A DNA stretch of 62,031 nucleotides from a candidate division KSB3 bacterium (GCA_002748425.1 PDSJ01000032.1:1-62031); one strand, 5' to 3'; shown: positions 9,147 through 18,423, counted from the first letter of the stretch. Made by a program: numbers and translations. The notes: generated by a model not told the origin, from the sequence alone.

Positions 9147-11348
9147 TTACAGAATGACCCGTAATGTTTCTTCGACAGTTGTATCTCCTTGTTGAATTTT
9201 CCGTATTCCACTGGCTCTCAGCGTGTGCATGCCCTGAGCGATCGCCATGTTTTTGATCTGAGCGATCGGCGCGTTTTGGACGATCAGTCCCCGTAGAGAC
9301 TCATCAACTTTCATCACTTCGAAAACTCCGGTACGGCCAGAATATCCAGAGTGAAAACAGTTATCGCATCCTTTTCCCTGGTAATAGTCAATCCCTGAGT
9401 CATGTTCCAGGCCGAGGATCCTGAGCAGGCGGCCATCCGGCGTGCAGCGCTCTTTACAAACGGGACATATTCGCCGCAGTAAACGTTGAGCGATGACGCC
9501 GATCAATGAACTGGCGATCCAGAACGGCTGAACTCCCAGGTAGGAAAGCGTCCCGATCGCTCCGGGGGCATCCTGGGTATGCAGGGTGCTGAATAACTGC
9601 TGGCCTGTCAAAGAGGCCCTGGTCGCGACTTCCGCCGTTTCCGGATCACGGATTTCTCCGACCATCAGCGTGTTCGGATCCTGGCGCAAAATGGCTTTAA
9701 GGCCCGCTGAAAATGTGAGTCCGACTTTTTCATCCACTTCGACCTGATTAATGCCGGGAAGCTGATATTCGACCGGATCTTCAATAGTGATGATGTTTTT
9801 CGTCAACATATTGATTTCATTTAAGGCTGAGTAAAGTGTCGTGGTTTTTCCACTGCCCACAGGTCCTGTGACAAGAACCATACCGTATGGCGTTGCAATA
9901 AATTCTTCGCAAAGCTGCAAATCATCAGGCTCAAGTCCTAACTGAGACAGGCCCGTCAGCACACGTCCTTCATGTAATATACGAACGACAAGGCGTTCCC
10001 CGACTTTTGTGGGTAATGTGCCGATGCGCATGTAGTATTCAACCTCAGCGATGCGCATCGTAATGTGGCCGTCCTGGGGATGACGACGTTCGGTAATGTC
10101 CATATCTGCCAGCACTTTAATCCTGGAGATGACCATAGGGTGGGCGTGTGGGGGAATTCTCATAATGTCGTGCAGCATCCCGTCAACGCGGTAGCGTACA
10201 CGGAGATCGCCACGGGCCATGGGCTCGAAATGAATATCGGTCGCATTACTGCGAATCGCGCCTTCGATCAACGAGGTCACAAGCGTGACTGTCGCACCGT
10301 CATTGGCCAGGTCACCTAACTCAACTGAAAGGAACTGTGGTGAAGCATGTCTGTCCTGCGAAGTTGGAAGATGATCCGCATCGTGAGGGGCGGACTCTGC
10401 AGGGCCGGATCGCTGGATGTTTTTTGACGTCGAAAAGATCGCCTCGAGCTTCTCATGCAGAATTTTTTCGGTCGTCAGTAAGGGAATCACTTCACAGCCA
10501 GTCATCATTCGGACATTATCGCGCACGGCAATGTCCAGCGGATCTATCACGGCAAGCAGCAGACGAGCGGGGCGATCCTCATGAGCGTTCTCCTGCGAGA
10601 TCGGCAAAATACAATGCTGCCGGAGGTACGCTTCTGGCAGCAACTTCGCGGTTTTTTCGTTAATATCGGTTTGAGAGAGATCAATGAAAGGAATATTCAG
10701 GTAGTCACCAAGCGCTGTTGCGATGCTTGCCGCAGAGATGGTATTGTTCTCGGTTAAGACTTTTCCAAGGGTTTTTGACGGCTGACACTGAAGCTGTTTT
10801 GTCGCGTCTTCAAGCTGCTGTCTGGTAATCTGTCTGGCGTTCACAAGGATTTCGCCGACTAACTCGTCAAGATCCGTGTTCTGCGACCGGGACATCTGCT
10901 CTTTTAAGATCGCGTTGATGTTCTCAGGGCTCATAAAGCCGAGCTTCACGAGAGTCCGCCAAAGTGGAAGCCCTGTTTTTTGCTGTTCCTGCTGGGCAAG
11001 CCTCAGTTGAAATGTCTTAATATAATTCTCCTGAACGAGCAATTTTCCCAGCTCCGACTCATCAATGAGGTGGTGAAGCTCTTCTTCAGTGGCAACGCCG
11101 GTCTCGAACGAGAGCTTGTTGAGCGCTTTATCAGGGGCTTTGCTGCCAAAGGGAAGGGGAATTTCATACGTTAATACATCTACGAGGTTCTGCCTGGAGA
11201 TATAGCGCTTTTTGGTCAGAACCTCCACGAGGCTGGAGCCGCTCGTTTTTTGTTCTTGCAGAGCCTTGCTGAGCTGTCCTGGAGAAAGAAGGCCGGCATC
11301 CCGGAGAATTTCGCCTAACTTGACCTCTTTTGTACTGTTTTTGAACAT
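9147..11348 (-). CDS. pilB: Type IV pilus assembly ATPase PilB with expanded MshEN-like array
   Basis: The 733-residue extension ATPase has complete motifs: Walker A GPVGSGKTT, Walker B MVGEIRDPETA, His box STLHTQDA, and zinc cysteines CPVCKERC...CDNC. About 330 residues precede the catalytic domain, far more than in a standard PilB. They contain four motifs resembling the MshEN repeat: KLGEILRDAGLLSPGQL near residue 10, then ELGKLLVQENYI, LVGEILVNARQI and TLGKVLTENNTI. The first matches the c-di-GMP consensus best. It is the first gene of the pilus operon, behind a good promoter at 11408-11436. Confidence 0.94.
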   Translation of the reverse strand: MFKNSTKEVKLGEILRDAGLLSPGQLSKALQEQKTSGSSLVEVLTKKRYISRQNLVDVLTYEIPLPFGSKAPDKALNKLSFETGVATEEELHHLIDESELGKLLVQENYIKTFQLRLAQQEQQKTGLPLWRTLVKLGFMSPENINAILKEQMSRSQNTDLDELVGEILVNARQITRQQLEDATKQLQCQPSKTLGKVLTENNTISAASIATALGDYLNIPFIDLSQTDINEKTAKLLPEAYLRQHCILPISQENAHEDRPARLLLAVIDPLDIAVRDNVRMMTGCEVIPLLTTEKILHEKLEAIFSTSKNIQRSGPAESAPHDADHLPTSQDRHASPQFLSVELGDLANDGATVTLVTSLIEGAIRSNATDIHFEPMARGDLRVRYRVDGMLHDIMRIPPHAHPMVISRIKVLADMDITERRHPQDGHITMRIAEVEYYMRIGTLPTKVGERLVVRILHEGRVLTGLSQLGLEPDDLQLCEEFIATPYGMVLVTGPVGSGKTTTLYSALNEINMLTKNIITIEDPVEYQLPGINQVEVDEKVGLTFSAGLKAILRQDPNTLMVGEIRDPETAEVATRASLTGQQLFSTLHTQDAPGAIGTLSYLGVQPFWIASSLIGVIAQRLLRRICPVCKERCTPDGRLLRILGLEHDSGIDYYQGKGCDNCFHSGYSGRTGVFEVMKVDESLRGLIVQNAPIAQIKNMAIAQGMHTLRASGIRKIQQGDTTVEETLRVIL

Positions 11349-11407
11349 GGCTATGCGCCTGCTTTAACGATGCGGGTAAATGTTGCTGCCCATCCTGAAG
11401 TGCTTTT

Positions 11408-11436
11408 AACATATTCAGTTCAAGAAGATGTGTCAA
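11408..11436 (-). promoter_or_regulatory. Sigma70-type promoter for the pilus operon
   Basis: The minus strand reads TTGACA, a 17-base spacer, then TATGTT. The predicted start point is about 50 bases upstream of the pilB ATG. Confidence 0.7.
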
Positions 11437-11679
11437 GAGAAAAGTTGTGAGAATAAAGACATTATAAAGCAGTTTATCCAGAACGTCTCTTCTGTCTGAA
11501 CGGACACGCTGATGTCCGCTCTTGCCGGGAATATCGGGAACATTAGCCCGAAGCATTTCCAAGATCTGTGCTTACCGTCTCTCCGCCCGATGAAGAAATG
11601 CAAAAAACTATGGCGGCTGTTACGAAAAACAGAAGACTATTCCGGTCGGCATCCACCCCCTGCATGAACAGAAAAATTC

Positions 11680-11708
11680 TTGACTTTTCCCTGCGAACAA
11701 TTTAGGTG
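11680..11708 (+). promoter_or_regulatory. Possible promoter for aspS
   Basis: TTGACT is followed at 17 bases by TAGGTG, a poor -10. Position and direction suit aspS, whose ATG is 55 bases downstream. The rest of the 415-bp gap between pilB and aspS shows no gene. Confidence 0.35.
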
Positions 11709-11763
11709 ACGTTATCTTGAAACGATATTTCAATCCACCTACAAGACAATAGAGGTCCGTATC

Positions 11764-13539
11764 ATGTGGAAAAGAACACATTATTGTGCTGAGGTCAGCA
11801 GAGAAGATATCAATACTGAAGTCGTGCTTTACGGATGGGCAAATAAACGCCGCGATCACGGAGGAATTATCTTTGTCGATTTGCGGGATCGGACCGGACT
11901 CGTTCAGATCGTGTTTAATCCGGAAGTAAATACCCTGAGCCACCATGACGCCCAGAAGATCCGTTCGGAATTTGTGCTGTGTGCTAAAGGCATAGTCGGA
12001 CCTCGTCCCGATGATATGGTTAACCCCAGCCTCAGCACCGGCGCGCTTGAGGTCTTTGTGACGGAATTCAAGATTTTAAGCGAAGCCGAGACACCGCCGT
12101 TTCCGATCGAAGAGCAGATCGCCGCCAACGAAGAGCTGCGTTTGAAGTACCGTTTTCTGGATCTGCGGCGCCCCAGCATGCAGCAGAATTTGCTGATGCG
12201 GCATAAGGCCTATCAAATTGTGCGGAACTATTTATCTGAACGCGGGTATCTTGAGATAGAAACGCCGGTACTGACCAAGAGTACGCCAGAGGGGGCCCGG
12301 GACTATCTGGTGCCGAGCCGGGTGAATCCGGGAAGTTTTTATGCGCTGCCTCAGTCTCCGCAACTCTTTAAACAACTCCTGATGATCTCCGGTTTTGACA
12401 AGTATTTTCAAATTGTGAAATGTTTCCGTGATGAGGATCTGCGGGCTGACCGTCAGCCGGAGTTTACTCAGATTGATATCGAAAGCTCTTTTCTCGATCG
12501 AGATACCCTGCTGTCCGAGATGGAACAGCTGCTGGCGACTCTGTTTAAGACCCTGCGCGGCATTGATGTGCCGACTCCGTTCCCGAGACTCACCTGTCAG
12601 GAGTCTTTGGATCGCTACGGGGTCGACAATCCGGACTTGCGTTTCGGCCTGGAGCTTGTTGATGTGTCGGATCTGGCGCTGGAGAGCGATTGTAACGTCT
12701 TTCGTGATGTTGTCAGGGGAGGCGGACAGGTCAAGGGGCTGAATGTGGCCAAAGGGGCAAGTGTCTCGCGAAAGGATATCGATCTGCTGACCGAGGTCGT
12801 CAAGACCTACGGCGCAAAAGGCTTAGCGTGGTTTAAAGTTACTGAAGACGGCAGCTTACAGTCTTCATTCAGCAAATTTTTCTCTGCCGGGCAGCTGCAA
12901 CGTCTGAAAAATCGCTTTGAGGCGGAATCTGGTGCGTTGCTCCTTCTGGTTGCAGACACGCCGAAAGTTGTCGCTGCCTCGCTGGGAAATCTGAGAAAGC
13001 ATCTCGGAAAGCAGTTGGGGCTGATCGATGAAGGTGCGTTTCGTTTTGTGTGGATTGTCGACTTTCCACTGCTGGAGTATGATGACGTCGAAGGGCGTAT
13101 GCAGGCCGTTCACCATCCGTTCACTGCGCCGCGTGAAGAAGACCTGCCACTGCTTGACAGCGATCCGGAAAAAGTGCGTGCACAAGCCTACGATGTGGTC
13201 TTGAACGGTTCTGAGATCGGAGGCGGGAGTCTGAGGATTCATCAACGCGATCTCCAGCAGAAAATGTTTTCTCTGCTGGAGATCAGCCCGGAAGATGCCG
13301 AAGCGAAATTTGGCTTTCTGTTGCGGGCGTTATCCTATGGCGTTCCCCCGCATGGAGGATTGGCGTTCGGTTTCGACAGAATTATGATGAGTCTGTGCGA
13401 TACCGATTCGATGCGCGACATTATTGCTTTTCCGAAGACCCAGAAAGGGGCCTGTTTATTGTCGGAAGCGCCATCACACGTGAGTCTCCAGCAGCTGCAA
13501 GAGCTGAAAATTCGTAGTTTTCAAACGAGTAAAGGCTAA
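11764..13539 (+). CDS. aspS: Aspartate--tRNA ligase, probably non-discriminating
   Basis: The 591-residue class II synthetase charges tRNA-Asp. It has the N-terminal OB-fold anticodon domain (about 1-105), the catalytic core with motif 2 (FRDEDLRADRQPEFTQID), the bacterial GAD insertion (about 290-415) and motif 3 (GLAFGFDRI). In the anticodon domain the sequence is RRDHGG, with His32 at the position where discriminating bacterial enzymes carry Leu. His here is associated with enzymes that also charge tRNA-Asn, which then need GatCAB. The second reported determinant (Gly near residue 83) is Asp here, so the prediction is partial. Confidence 0.96.
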   Translation: MWKRTHYCAEVSREDINTEVVLYGWANKRRDHGGIIFVDLRDRTGLVQIVFNPEVNTLSHHDAQKIRSEFVLCAKGIVGPRPDDMVNPSLSTGALEVFVTEFKILSEAETPPFPIEEQIAANEELRLKYRFLDLRRPSMQQNLLMRHKAYQIVRNYLSERGYLEIETPVLTKSTPEGARDYLVPSRVNPGSFYALPQSPQLFKQLLMISGFDKYFQIVKCFRDEDLRADRQPEFTQIDIESSFLDRDTLLSEMEQLLATLFKTLRGIDVPTPFPRLTCQESLDRYGVDNPDLRFGLELVDVSDLALESDCNVFRDVVRGGGQVKGLNVAKGASVSRKDIDLLTEVVKTYGAKGLAWFKVTEDGSLQSSFSKFFSAGQLQRLKNRFEAESGALLLLVADTPKVVAASLGNLRKHLGKQLGLIDEGAFRFVWIVDFPLLEYDDVEGRMQAVHHPFTAPREEDLPLLDSDPEKVRAQAYDVVLNGSEIGGGSLRIHQRDLQQKMFSLLEISPEDAEAKFGFLLRALSYGVPPHGGLAFGFDRIMMSLCDTDSMRDIIAFPKTQKGACLLSEAPSHVSLQQLQELKIRSFQTSKG

Positions 13540-13674
13540 ATGACGTGTAAGAATTTCGGTAGTCAGTCCACAGTCGACAGCGTTCAAAACGTCAATTCCA
13601 TGTCCTGGATATTATCCTCTGAATCGTAAGGATACGGTGATCCGGATTTCCTGTTAAATTTTTCTTTTTTTCTG

Positions 13675-13703
13675 TTGACAAGCAGAGAGGGGGACGATAA
13701 TAT
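13675..13703 (+). promoter_or_regulatory. Promoter for the LysM lipoprotein gene
   Basis: TTGACA and TAATAT are separated by 17 bases. This is one of the strongest sigma70-type matches in the window. It leaves a leader of about 85 bases before the ATG at 13795. Confidence 0.72.
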
Positions 13704-13794
13704 AACTTGTATATCTGTGGTGTTCAGGGAATAATCTTGATGTTTTCTTTTAACCGTAAAATTTTGTAACTCAAATGGCATGGAGGTGTGAACG

Positions 13795-14655
13795 ATGAAA
13801 ATGAAAAATGGACAGTTTGTAGTCCTCATGTTCGTGGCAGTGCTGATGCTTGTCACGTTTGCCGGATGTGCAAAGCCCCCGACACAGGAAATGAGTGATG
13901 CAAAAATGGCCTTTCAGGAAGCGATGGACGCAGAGGCTCAGACGTATGCCTCAGATCAGTATATGAGTGCTGAAAATGCTCTGAATGAAGCCACCGCTTT
14001 GATGGAAAAGAAAAAATACAAAGAAGCACGTGAAAAAGCCCTGGAAGCCTTAAAATTTTCCAGGGACGCTAAGGCAGGCGCGACAAGCAATAAAAACGCG
14101 ATGAATCGAGGCGCAGTGGAAGTATATAACATGGCACTTGAGGCTGTAAATGCCGCAAACCGCGCTGGTGCATATACGTATGCGCGTCCTCAGATGGAAG
14201 ATGCCAACCACACCTTGATGGAAGCTAAGGCAGCGTATGATGCTGGTGATTTTATGACATCACGTCAATTGTCTGAATTGGCCTTAACAAAAGCGCGCCA
14301 GGCAGAGCAGACTGCTAAAGAATTTGAAACTGAAGAACAAAGCACTCAGGGCCGTTTGATCGCTGCCGAAATTGCCGACCCCGGTGCTGTCCCGAGACCA
14401 TACCCCACGGAACATGTGGTGATTAAGGGTGAAACGCTTTGGTGGATTGCTGAGTACAAGCAGATCTATGACGATCCGTTCCAGTGGCCGATTATTTATA
14501 AGGCGAACCGTTCCCAAATTAAAGACCCGGATTTGATTTTTCCAGACCAGCGTTTTGTGATCCCTCGCGAACCCGATTTGACAAACGCGATGCGTAGAGA
14601 GGCGATACGATTTGCAAAGTCGAGAGGCGCATGGAATCTGCACGACGGAAAATAA
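13795..14655 (+). CDS. LysM-domain lipoprotein with DUF4398-like helical region
   Basis: The 286-residue protein has a lipoprotein signal with lipobox FAGC (Cys about residue 25). An Ala/Glu/Lys-rich helical region of the DUF4398 kind follows (about 30-185), and a C-terminal LysM domain (about 200-260) begins HVVIKGETLWWIAEYKQIYD and ends with PDQRFVIPREP. It is probably tethered to a membrane and contacts peptidoglycan. GGAGG precedes the ATG at 13795; a second in-frame ATG at 13801 is possible. It is monocistronic, with its own promoter and terminator. Confidence 0.88.
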   Translation: MKMKNGQFVVLMFVAVLMLVTFAGCAKPPTQEMSDAKMAFQEAMDAEAQTYASDQYMSAENALNEATALMEKKKYKEAREKALEALKFSRDAKAGATSNKNAMNRGAVEVYNMALEAVNAANRAGAYTYARPQMEDANHTLMEAKAAYDAGDFMTSRQLSELALTKARQAEQTAKEFETEEQSTQGRLIAAEIADPGAVPRPYPTEHVVIKGETLWWIAEYKQIYDDPFQWPIIYKANRSQIKDPDLIFPDQRFVIPREPDLTNAMRREAIRFAKSRGAWNLHDGK

Positions 14656-14700
14656 GACTCTCGCTCTTGCGGCGGCGCTGTGATGTAACCTTTTGAAAAT

Positions 14701-14755
14701 CAGGGGCTTACAAGAACAATAGATGACATGATGTTCTTGAAGTCCCTGTTTTTTT
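14701..14755 (+). terminator. Rho-independent terminator after the LysM lipoprotein gene
   Basis: Arms at 14701-14718 and 14732-14748 pair with one bulge and one mismatch, and are followed by seven T residues. Confidence 0.85.
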
Positions 14756-14784
14756 AGAGATAGAGGTAGAATCTTCTGCTTCGA

Positions 14785-14836
14785 TTTCGCCTTGCTCCCT
14801 GCTCACTTCCTTAATCGAGCAGGGAGCAAGGCGAAA
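14785..14836. repeat. Perfect 20-bp inverted repeat just upstream of phoH
   Basis: Arms 14785-14804 and 14817-14836 are exact reverse complements around a 12-base loop. No T run follows on the plus strand. The hairpin ends 11 bases before the phoH GTG, so it would lie in or against the ribosome binding region. Confidence 0.9.
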
Positions 14837-14847
14837 CACGAGAGGGT

Positions 14848-15855
14848 GTGATATTTCTAGTGTGCAGCCCCTGTCAAAAAGTGTTTGTGCTTCCCTCAAA
14901 AGGGGATTTTATCCAGAATTTTGTCGGCAGGTATGATGAGAACCTGAAATTTCTGGAAGAAACGTTTAATGTGACCTTTAGCTCGCGGGGAAACGAATTC
15001 ACGGTGACCGGCCACGAGGAGAAGGTGTCGCTGGTGGAGCGAATTGCCGGGGAACTCGCCACGCTTTCCATCAAAGGCTATGCGATCGGTCAGAAAGATG
15101 TCGAGGCTGCTGTTCGGATTCTCTCGCAAGATAGCACTGCACGTTTGACGGATGTGTATCTCCACTCGATTCAGGTCTCGACTCGCAGGCCGAGTGTCAG
15201 CCCGAAAAGTCTGGTGCAGCAGCATTATATTGAGGCTATGCAGAAATACGATCTGGTGTTCGGTATCGGACCGGCAGGCACCGGAAAAACCTATCTGGCC
15301 ATGGCCATGGCGATTTCATCCTTGCAGCAAAAACGCTGCAGTCGGATTATCCTGACGCGCCCTGCGGTCGAAGCTGGTGAAAAGCTGGGATTTTTACCAG
15401 GTGATATGTATGAAAAGGTCAACCCCTATCTGCGGCCCTTGTACGATGCGCTCTACGATATGCTCGACATCGACAGGGTGCAGAAAATGATCGAACGCGG
15501 GCTGATTGAAATCGCTCCGATTGCTTTTATGCGCGGACGCACGTTGAACGATTCTTTTGTGATTCTGGATGAAGCGCAAAATACGAGCTCAGAGCAGATG
15601 AAGATGTTTCTGACCCGTCTGGGCTACGATTCGAAAGCGGTTGTCACCGGCGACATCACGCAGATCGATCTGCCCTCCGACAAAACGTCCGGGTTACAGG
15701 AGGTCCAGCGGATTTTACGGGAGCTGCGCGGGGTGTCTTTTACCTATTTTTCGAAGACCGATGTGGTGCGTCACAAACTGGTTCAGGACATTATTGATGC
15801 GTACGACAAAGAAGATGCCAGAAAACAGAAGTTACAGAAATCGGAAAGGACGTGA
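14848..15855 (+). CDS. phoH: PhoH-family ATPase (YbeZ)
   Basis: The 335-residue cytoplasmic NTPase/putative RNA helicase is linked to ribosome maturation with YbeY. Visible are the N-terminal KH-like segment (about 15-110), Walker A GPAGTGKT near 145, and Walker B VILDEAQN near 238. The family sequence EAGEKLGFLPGDMYEKVNPY is intact. The start is uncertain: the GTG at 14848 gives normal length, but the GAGGG before it is too close, and the GTG at 14860 is an alternative. The stop lies 9 bp before ybeY, a conserved order. Confidence 0.94.
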   Translation: MIFLVCSPCQKVFVLPSKGDFIQNFVGRYDENLKFLEETFNVTFSSRGNEFTVTGHEEKVSLVERIAGELATLSIKGYAIGQKDVEAAVRILSQDSTARLTDVYLHSIQVSTRRPSVSPKSLVQQHYIEAMQKYDLVFGIGPAGTGKTYLAMAMAISSLQQKRCSRIILTRPAVEAGEKLGFLPGDMYEKVNPYLRPLYDALYDMLDIDRVQKMIERGLIEIAPIAFMRGRTLNDSFVILDEAQNTSSEQMKMFLTRLGYDSKAVVTGDITQIDLPSDKTSGLQEVQRILRELRGVSFTYFSKTDVVRHKLVQDIIDAYDKEDARKQKLQKSERT

Positions 15856-15864
15856 AATTAGCGT

Positions 15865-16359
15865 ATGGAGGTCTTGATTCGTGATGCTCAGGAGAAGAGC
15901 ACGCTCGATCTGCATTTTGTGCAACAGGTATCGCTTGACATCTTGCGCGAAATGCAATGCGACGATCGCTGTGAGTTGAGCATCGTCTTTGTGGACGATG
16001 CTGAAATCCATCGTCTCAACCTTCAGTATCGTGGCCTTGACCGTCCGACCGATGTGCTCTCTTTTGCTTTACAAGAGGCTGAATTCCCGGACATTCAGAC
16101 AAGCGCCGCCCACGTTCCGTTTCCGCGGCTTCTCGGAGATGTCATCATTTCCACTGAGACAACGCAACAACATGCGGAAGAACGCGGTCACAGCTTCGAG
16201 CGCGAATTACTGATGCTGTTAATCCATGGAATCCTGCATGTGCTCGGTTACGATCATAGCAACGATCCGGATGCTGAGAAGATGGAAGCCCTGGAGCGTC
16301 GGCTGTATGAACAATTTATCCGAGCTTATCGCATGTCATCGTTCCCCTGTCCATACTAA
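15865..16359 (+). CDS. ybeY: Endoribonuclease YbeY (rRNA maturation factor)
   Basis: The 164-residue zinc-dependent RNase acts in 16S rRNA 3'-end processing and ribosome quality control. The signature H-G-x-L-H-x5-D-H is present as HGILHVLGYDH near residues 115-125. Family sequences DRPTDVLSFAL and LLGDVIIS are also visible. It directly follows phoH and precedes a CorC-like gene, the standard bacterial cluster. Confidence 0.96.
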   Translation: MEVLIRDAQEKSTLDLHFVQQVSLDILREMQCDDRCELSIVFVDDAEIHRLNLQYRGLDRPTDVLSFALQEAEFPDIQTSAAHVPFPRLLGDVIISTETTQQHAEERGHSFERELLMLLIHGILHVLGYDHSNDPDAEKMEALERRLYEQFIRAYRMSSFPCPY

Positions 16360-16437
16360 CTTTTTTATATGGCATGCTGGGTTTCAGGCTGCATGCTGTA
16401 TGATACTGCCCGCGTAACGCGATTATATTTCGTCCTT

Positions 16438-17316
16438 ATGGAGTATCCGTACTTGATTGTCTGCATCATTACAGTTGCTCTGCTCGTCCTGATGACCTGG
16501 CGGACTCGCAAGAGTTCATCTCCCCTTTCTCAACGAGCTTCTGCCGAAAACGCGCTCGATTCAGGAGAACAGCCACATGGAAGCACCAATCAGGAAGAGC
16601 AGGAGCTGCTTCAAAATATCAGAGACTTTCAGGACAGCATCGTCCGTGAAGTCATGATTCCCCGGATTGATATCGTTGCTGTCGAAGAATCCACCACACT
16701 GTATGAATTCCGCCGCCTTGCCGTTGAAAAAGGTCACTCCCGCATACCGGCTTATCGCGGCACGGTCGATCAGATTGTCGGCATCGCGTATGTGAAAGAC
16801 ATGCTGCGCTACTGGGATTCCAACGAGAATGAAGAACATGTCACTGTCGGCAGCTTCATGCGCCCCCCGTATTTTGTTCCCGAGACTAAAAACATCGGTG
16901 CCTTGCTGCACGAATTCCAGACCAAGAAAGTGCATATTGCCGTCGCTATAGATGAGTATGGCGGCACGGCCGGCATTGTAACAATCGAGGACCTCCTTGA
17001 AGTCGTGTTCGGTGATATTGTGGACGAACATGATGAAGATGAAGAAGAATTAATTCGGAAGCTTGACGAACACAGCTTTGAAGTCAGCGCAAAAGTCGAT
17101 CTTGACGATCTCGAAGAGCTTGTCGGCGATCTCGGTATGGAGCAGCAAGACTTTGATACGGTCGGCGGACTCTTGTTTTCTCTGTTGGGCGATGTCCCTG
17201 AAGAGCAGGAAAGCGTGAACTTTCAGCATCTGAAATTCACCATTCTTAAAGCCGACCGCCATCGTATCCTGCAAGTCAAAGTCGAGCGGCTTCCTGAGAC
17301 GGCGAATGCTCAGTAG
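16438..17316 (+). CDS. CBS-domain HlyC/CorC (TlyC) family protein
   Basis: One hydrophobic N-terminal segment is followed by a pair of CBS domains with the entry sequence VREVMIPRIDIVAVEE and the second CBS ending EYGGTAGIVTIEDLLEVVFGDI. A C-terminal CorC/HlyC transporter-associated domain runs over about the last 80 residues. The multi-pass CNNM/DUF21 membrane domain is absent, so this is the short TlyC-like form. Direct transport activity is doubtful; a regulatory or ribosome-associated role has been proposed for the family. The ATG at 16438 puts the membrane helix at the N-terminus. The ATG at 16369 would add 23 residues, and no ribosome binding site settles the choice. Confidence 0.88.
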   Translation: MEYPYLIVCIITVALLVLMTWRTRKSSSPLSQRASAENALDSGEQPHGSTNQEEQELLQNIRDFQDSIVREVMIPRIDIVAVEESTTLYEFRRLAVEKGHSRIPAYRGTVDQIVGIAYVKDMLRYWDSNENEEHVTVGSFMRPPYFVPETKNIGALLHEFQTKKVHIAVAIDEYGGTAGIVTIEDLLEVVFGDIVDEHDEDEEELIRKLDEHSFEVSAKVDLDDLEELVGDLGMEQQDFDTVGGLLFSLLGDVPEEQESVNFQHLKFTILKADRHRILQVKVERLPETANAQ

Positions 17317-17456
17317 ATTGCAGCTCATCTGAGGGCATGTGATCATGAGCATAGCACAAGATGTGAACGTTCGCTGTTCTGGTCTCAGGACGGCTTGAAT
17401 CTCTTTGATTTTCGCTGAAATGTACAGGCAATCTTGCCTGAGAAAAGATTTTTTTC

Positions 17457-17485
17457 TTGACGATGCCTTAAAAGTAGTATATCCT
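17457..17485 (+). promoter_or_regulatory. Promoter for the 17.5-20 kb cluster
   Basis: TTGACG and TATCCT are separated by 17 bases, about 75 bases before the first ATG at 17561. A small GC hairpin (17426-17441) followed loosely by T-rich sequence may end the corC transcript. Confidence 0.55.
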
Positions 17486-17560
17486 TCATCATAAGTCGTT
17501 TGAAGAAGGGCGTGTTTCGCTCTGTAATGCCGTAAGACTTTATACGCCGGAGGATTATCG

Positions 17561-18133
17561 ATGCCTGCAGCGGATGTACGTCAGCAAAGCTTCGCAGGCT
17601 CTGTGTTGAGCCTTTTCATCCAGCCCTTTAGAATTGTCTGGAAGCTTATGAAATGGATAATTTTTCTGATATTGCATATTCTCCTCATCCCTCTCAGGTT
17701 TCTGCAATGGCTGTATCACCATCTCAGGATCTATACTGACACTATCTGTCACTCCTTTAAGTGCTTATCAGGCCTCTTCGGTCTTATATGTTTTGGCGTA
17801 ATCGGTGTGTTGGCGGTCTTAAGCGTTCTTCATATCGGCCCGTTGATCGTTTTAGAACGACTGTGGGGAGGCGTCGATCTCAGAAATACATTGACAGTCA
17901 TGGGCAAAACATTAGCAGTCGCAGGAGGAGGGTTGATTGGGCTGACAGTCGGTGGGTTTTTACTGTCATTTCTTGTTGTATTCGTGCTTATCACAGTGTA
18001 TTCAGCCCTGAAAATATTTCTCGAAGTGCTTAACGAATTAACAAATGAGCGTAAAAAATTGATCGCCATGTTTGTGGTGGCTGTCGTTATTTTTGTTGTG
18101 CTGTACTTGAGTTTACAGGGAAGGCTCCTGTGA
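17561..18133 (+). CDS. Unrecognised membrane protein with PFRIV...PLRF motif
   Basis: I do not recognise this 190-residue protein. It is largely hydrophobic. An N-terminal segment of about residues 15-50 reads PFRIV, a hydrophobic stretch, then IPLRF. Membrane segments follow at about 65-90, 110-150 (Gly-rich, AVAGGGLIGLTVGG) and 165-185. GGAGG precedes the ATG at good spacing. It begins a run of four same-strand genes behind a promoter at 17457. The PFRIV...PLRF element recurs at the C-terminus of the pentapeptide protein at 19261, the main clue that the two act together. Confidence 0.75.
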   Translation: MPAADVRQQSFAGSVLSLFIQPFRIVWKLMKWIIFLILHILLIPLRFLQWLYHHLRIYTDTICHSFKCLSGLFGLICFGVIGVLAVLSVLHIGPLIVLERLWGGVDLRNTLTVMGKTLAVAGGGLIGLTVGGFLLSFLVVFVLITVYSALKIFLEVLNELTNERKKLIAMFVVAVVIFVVLYLSLQGRLL

Positions 18134-18171
18134 TAACAGAATCGTAGTCGTCCGACTCGTAGGAATCAAAT

Positions 18172-18423
18172 ATGAACGAATCTCATGGTTTGGGCATACT
18201 GGCGCGGGTGATTTTCGTGATCCTCATTCTTTCTTGCGTTGCGATGAGCGTATTTCTGCTCTTTGAATATGAACGCTGCCTGTCAAACCCAGATGCTTGC
18301 AACAGCGTTGTGATTTCGCAAGACGTTGACGACGGAAGCAGGCCGAGCATCCGCGTGAGCTTGAACGGAAATATAGTGAAAAGCAAGATCATTCGGCTCT
18401 TGAAGCCGGAGCTGAATGACTAA
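18172..18423 (+). CDS. Small unrecognised single-pass membrane protein
   Basis: The 83-residue protein has one transmembrane segment at about residues 8-30, then a Cys pair (ERCLSNPDAC) and a short polar tail with Val/Ile-rich strands. AGGAA lies upstream of the ATG. It starts 38 bp after the previous gene on the same strand. No family is recognised. Confidence 0.6.
   Translation: MNESHGLGILARVIFVILILSCVAMSVFLLFEYERCLSNPDACNSVVISQDVDDGSRPSIRVSLNGNIVKSKIIRLLKPELND

Noticed and set aside
11164..11562. 132-codon minus-strand ORF upstream of pilB
   Set aside because: It overlaps the pilB start and its promoter, and the product is unlike a protein.
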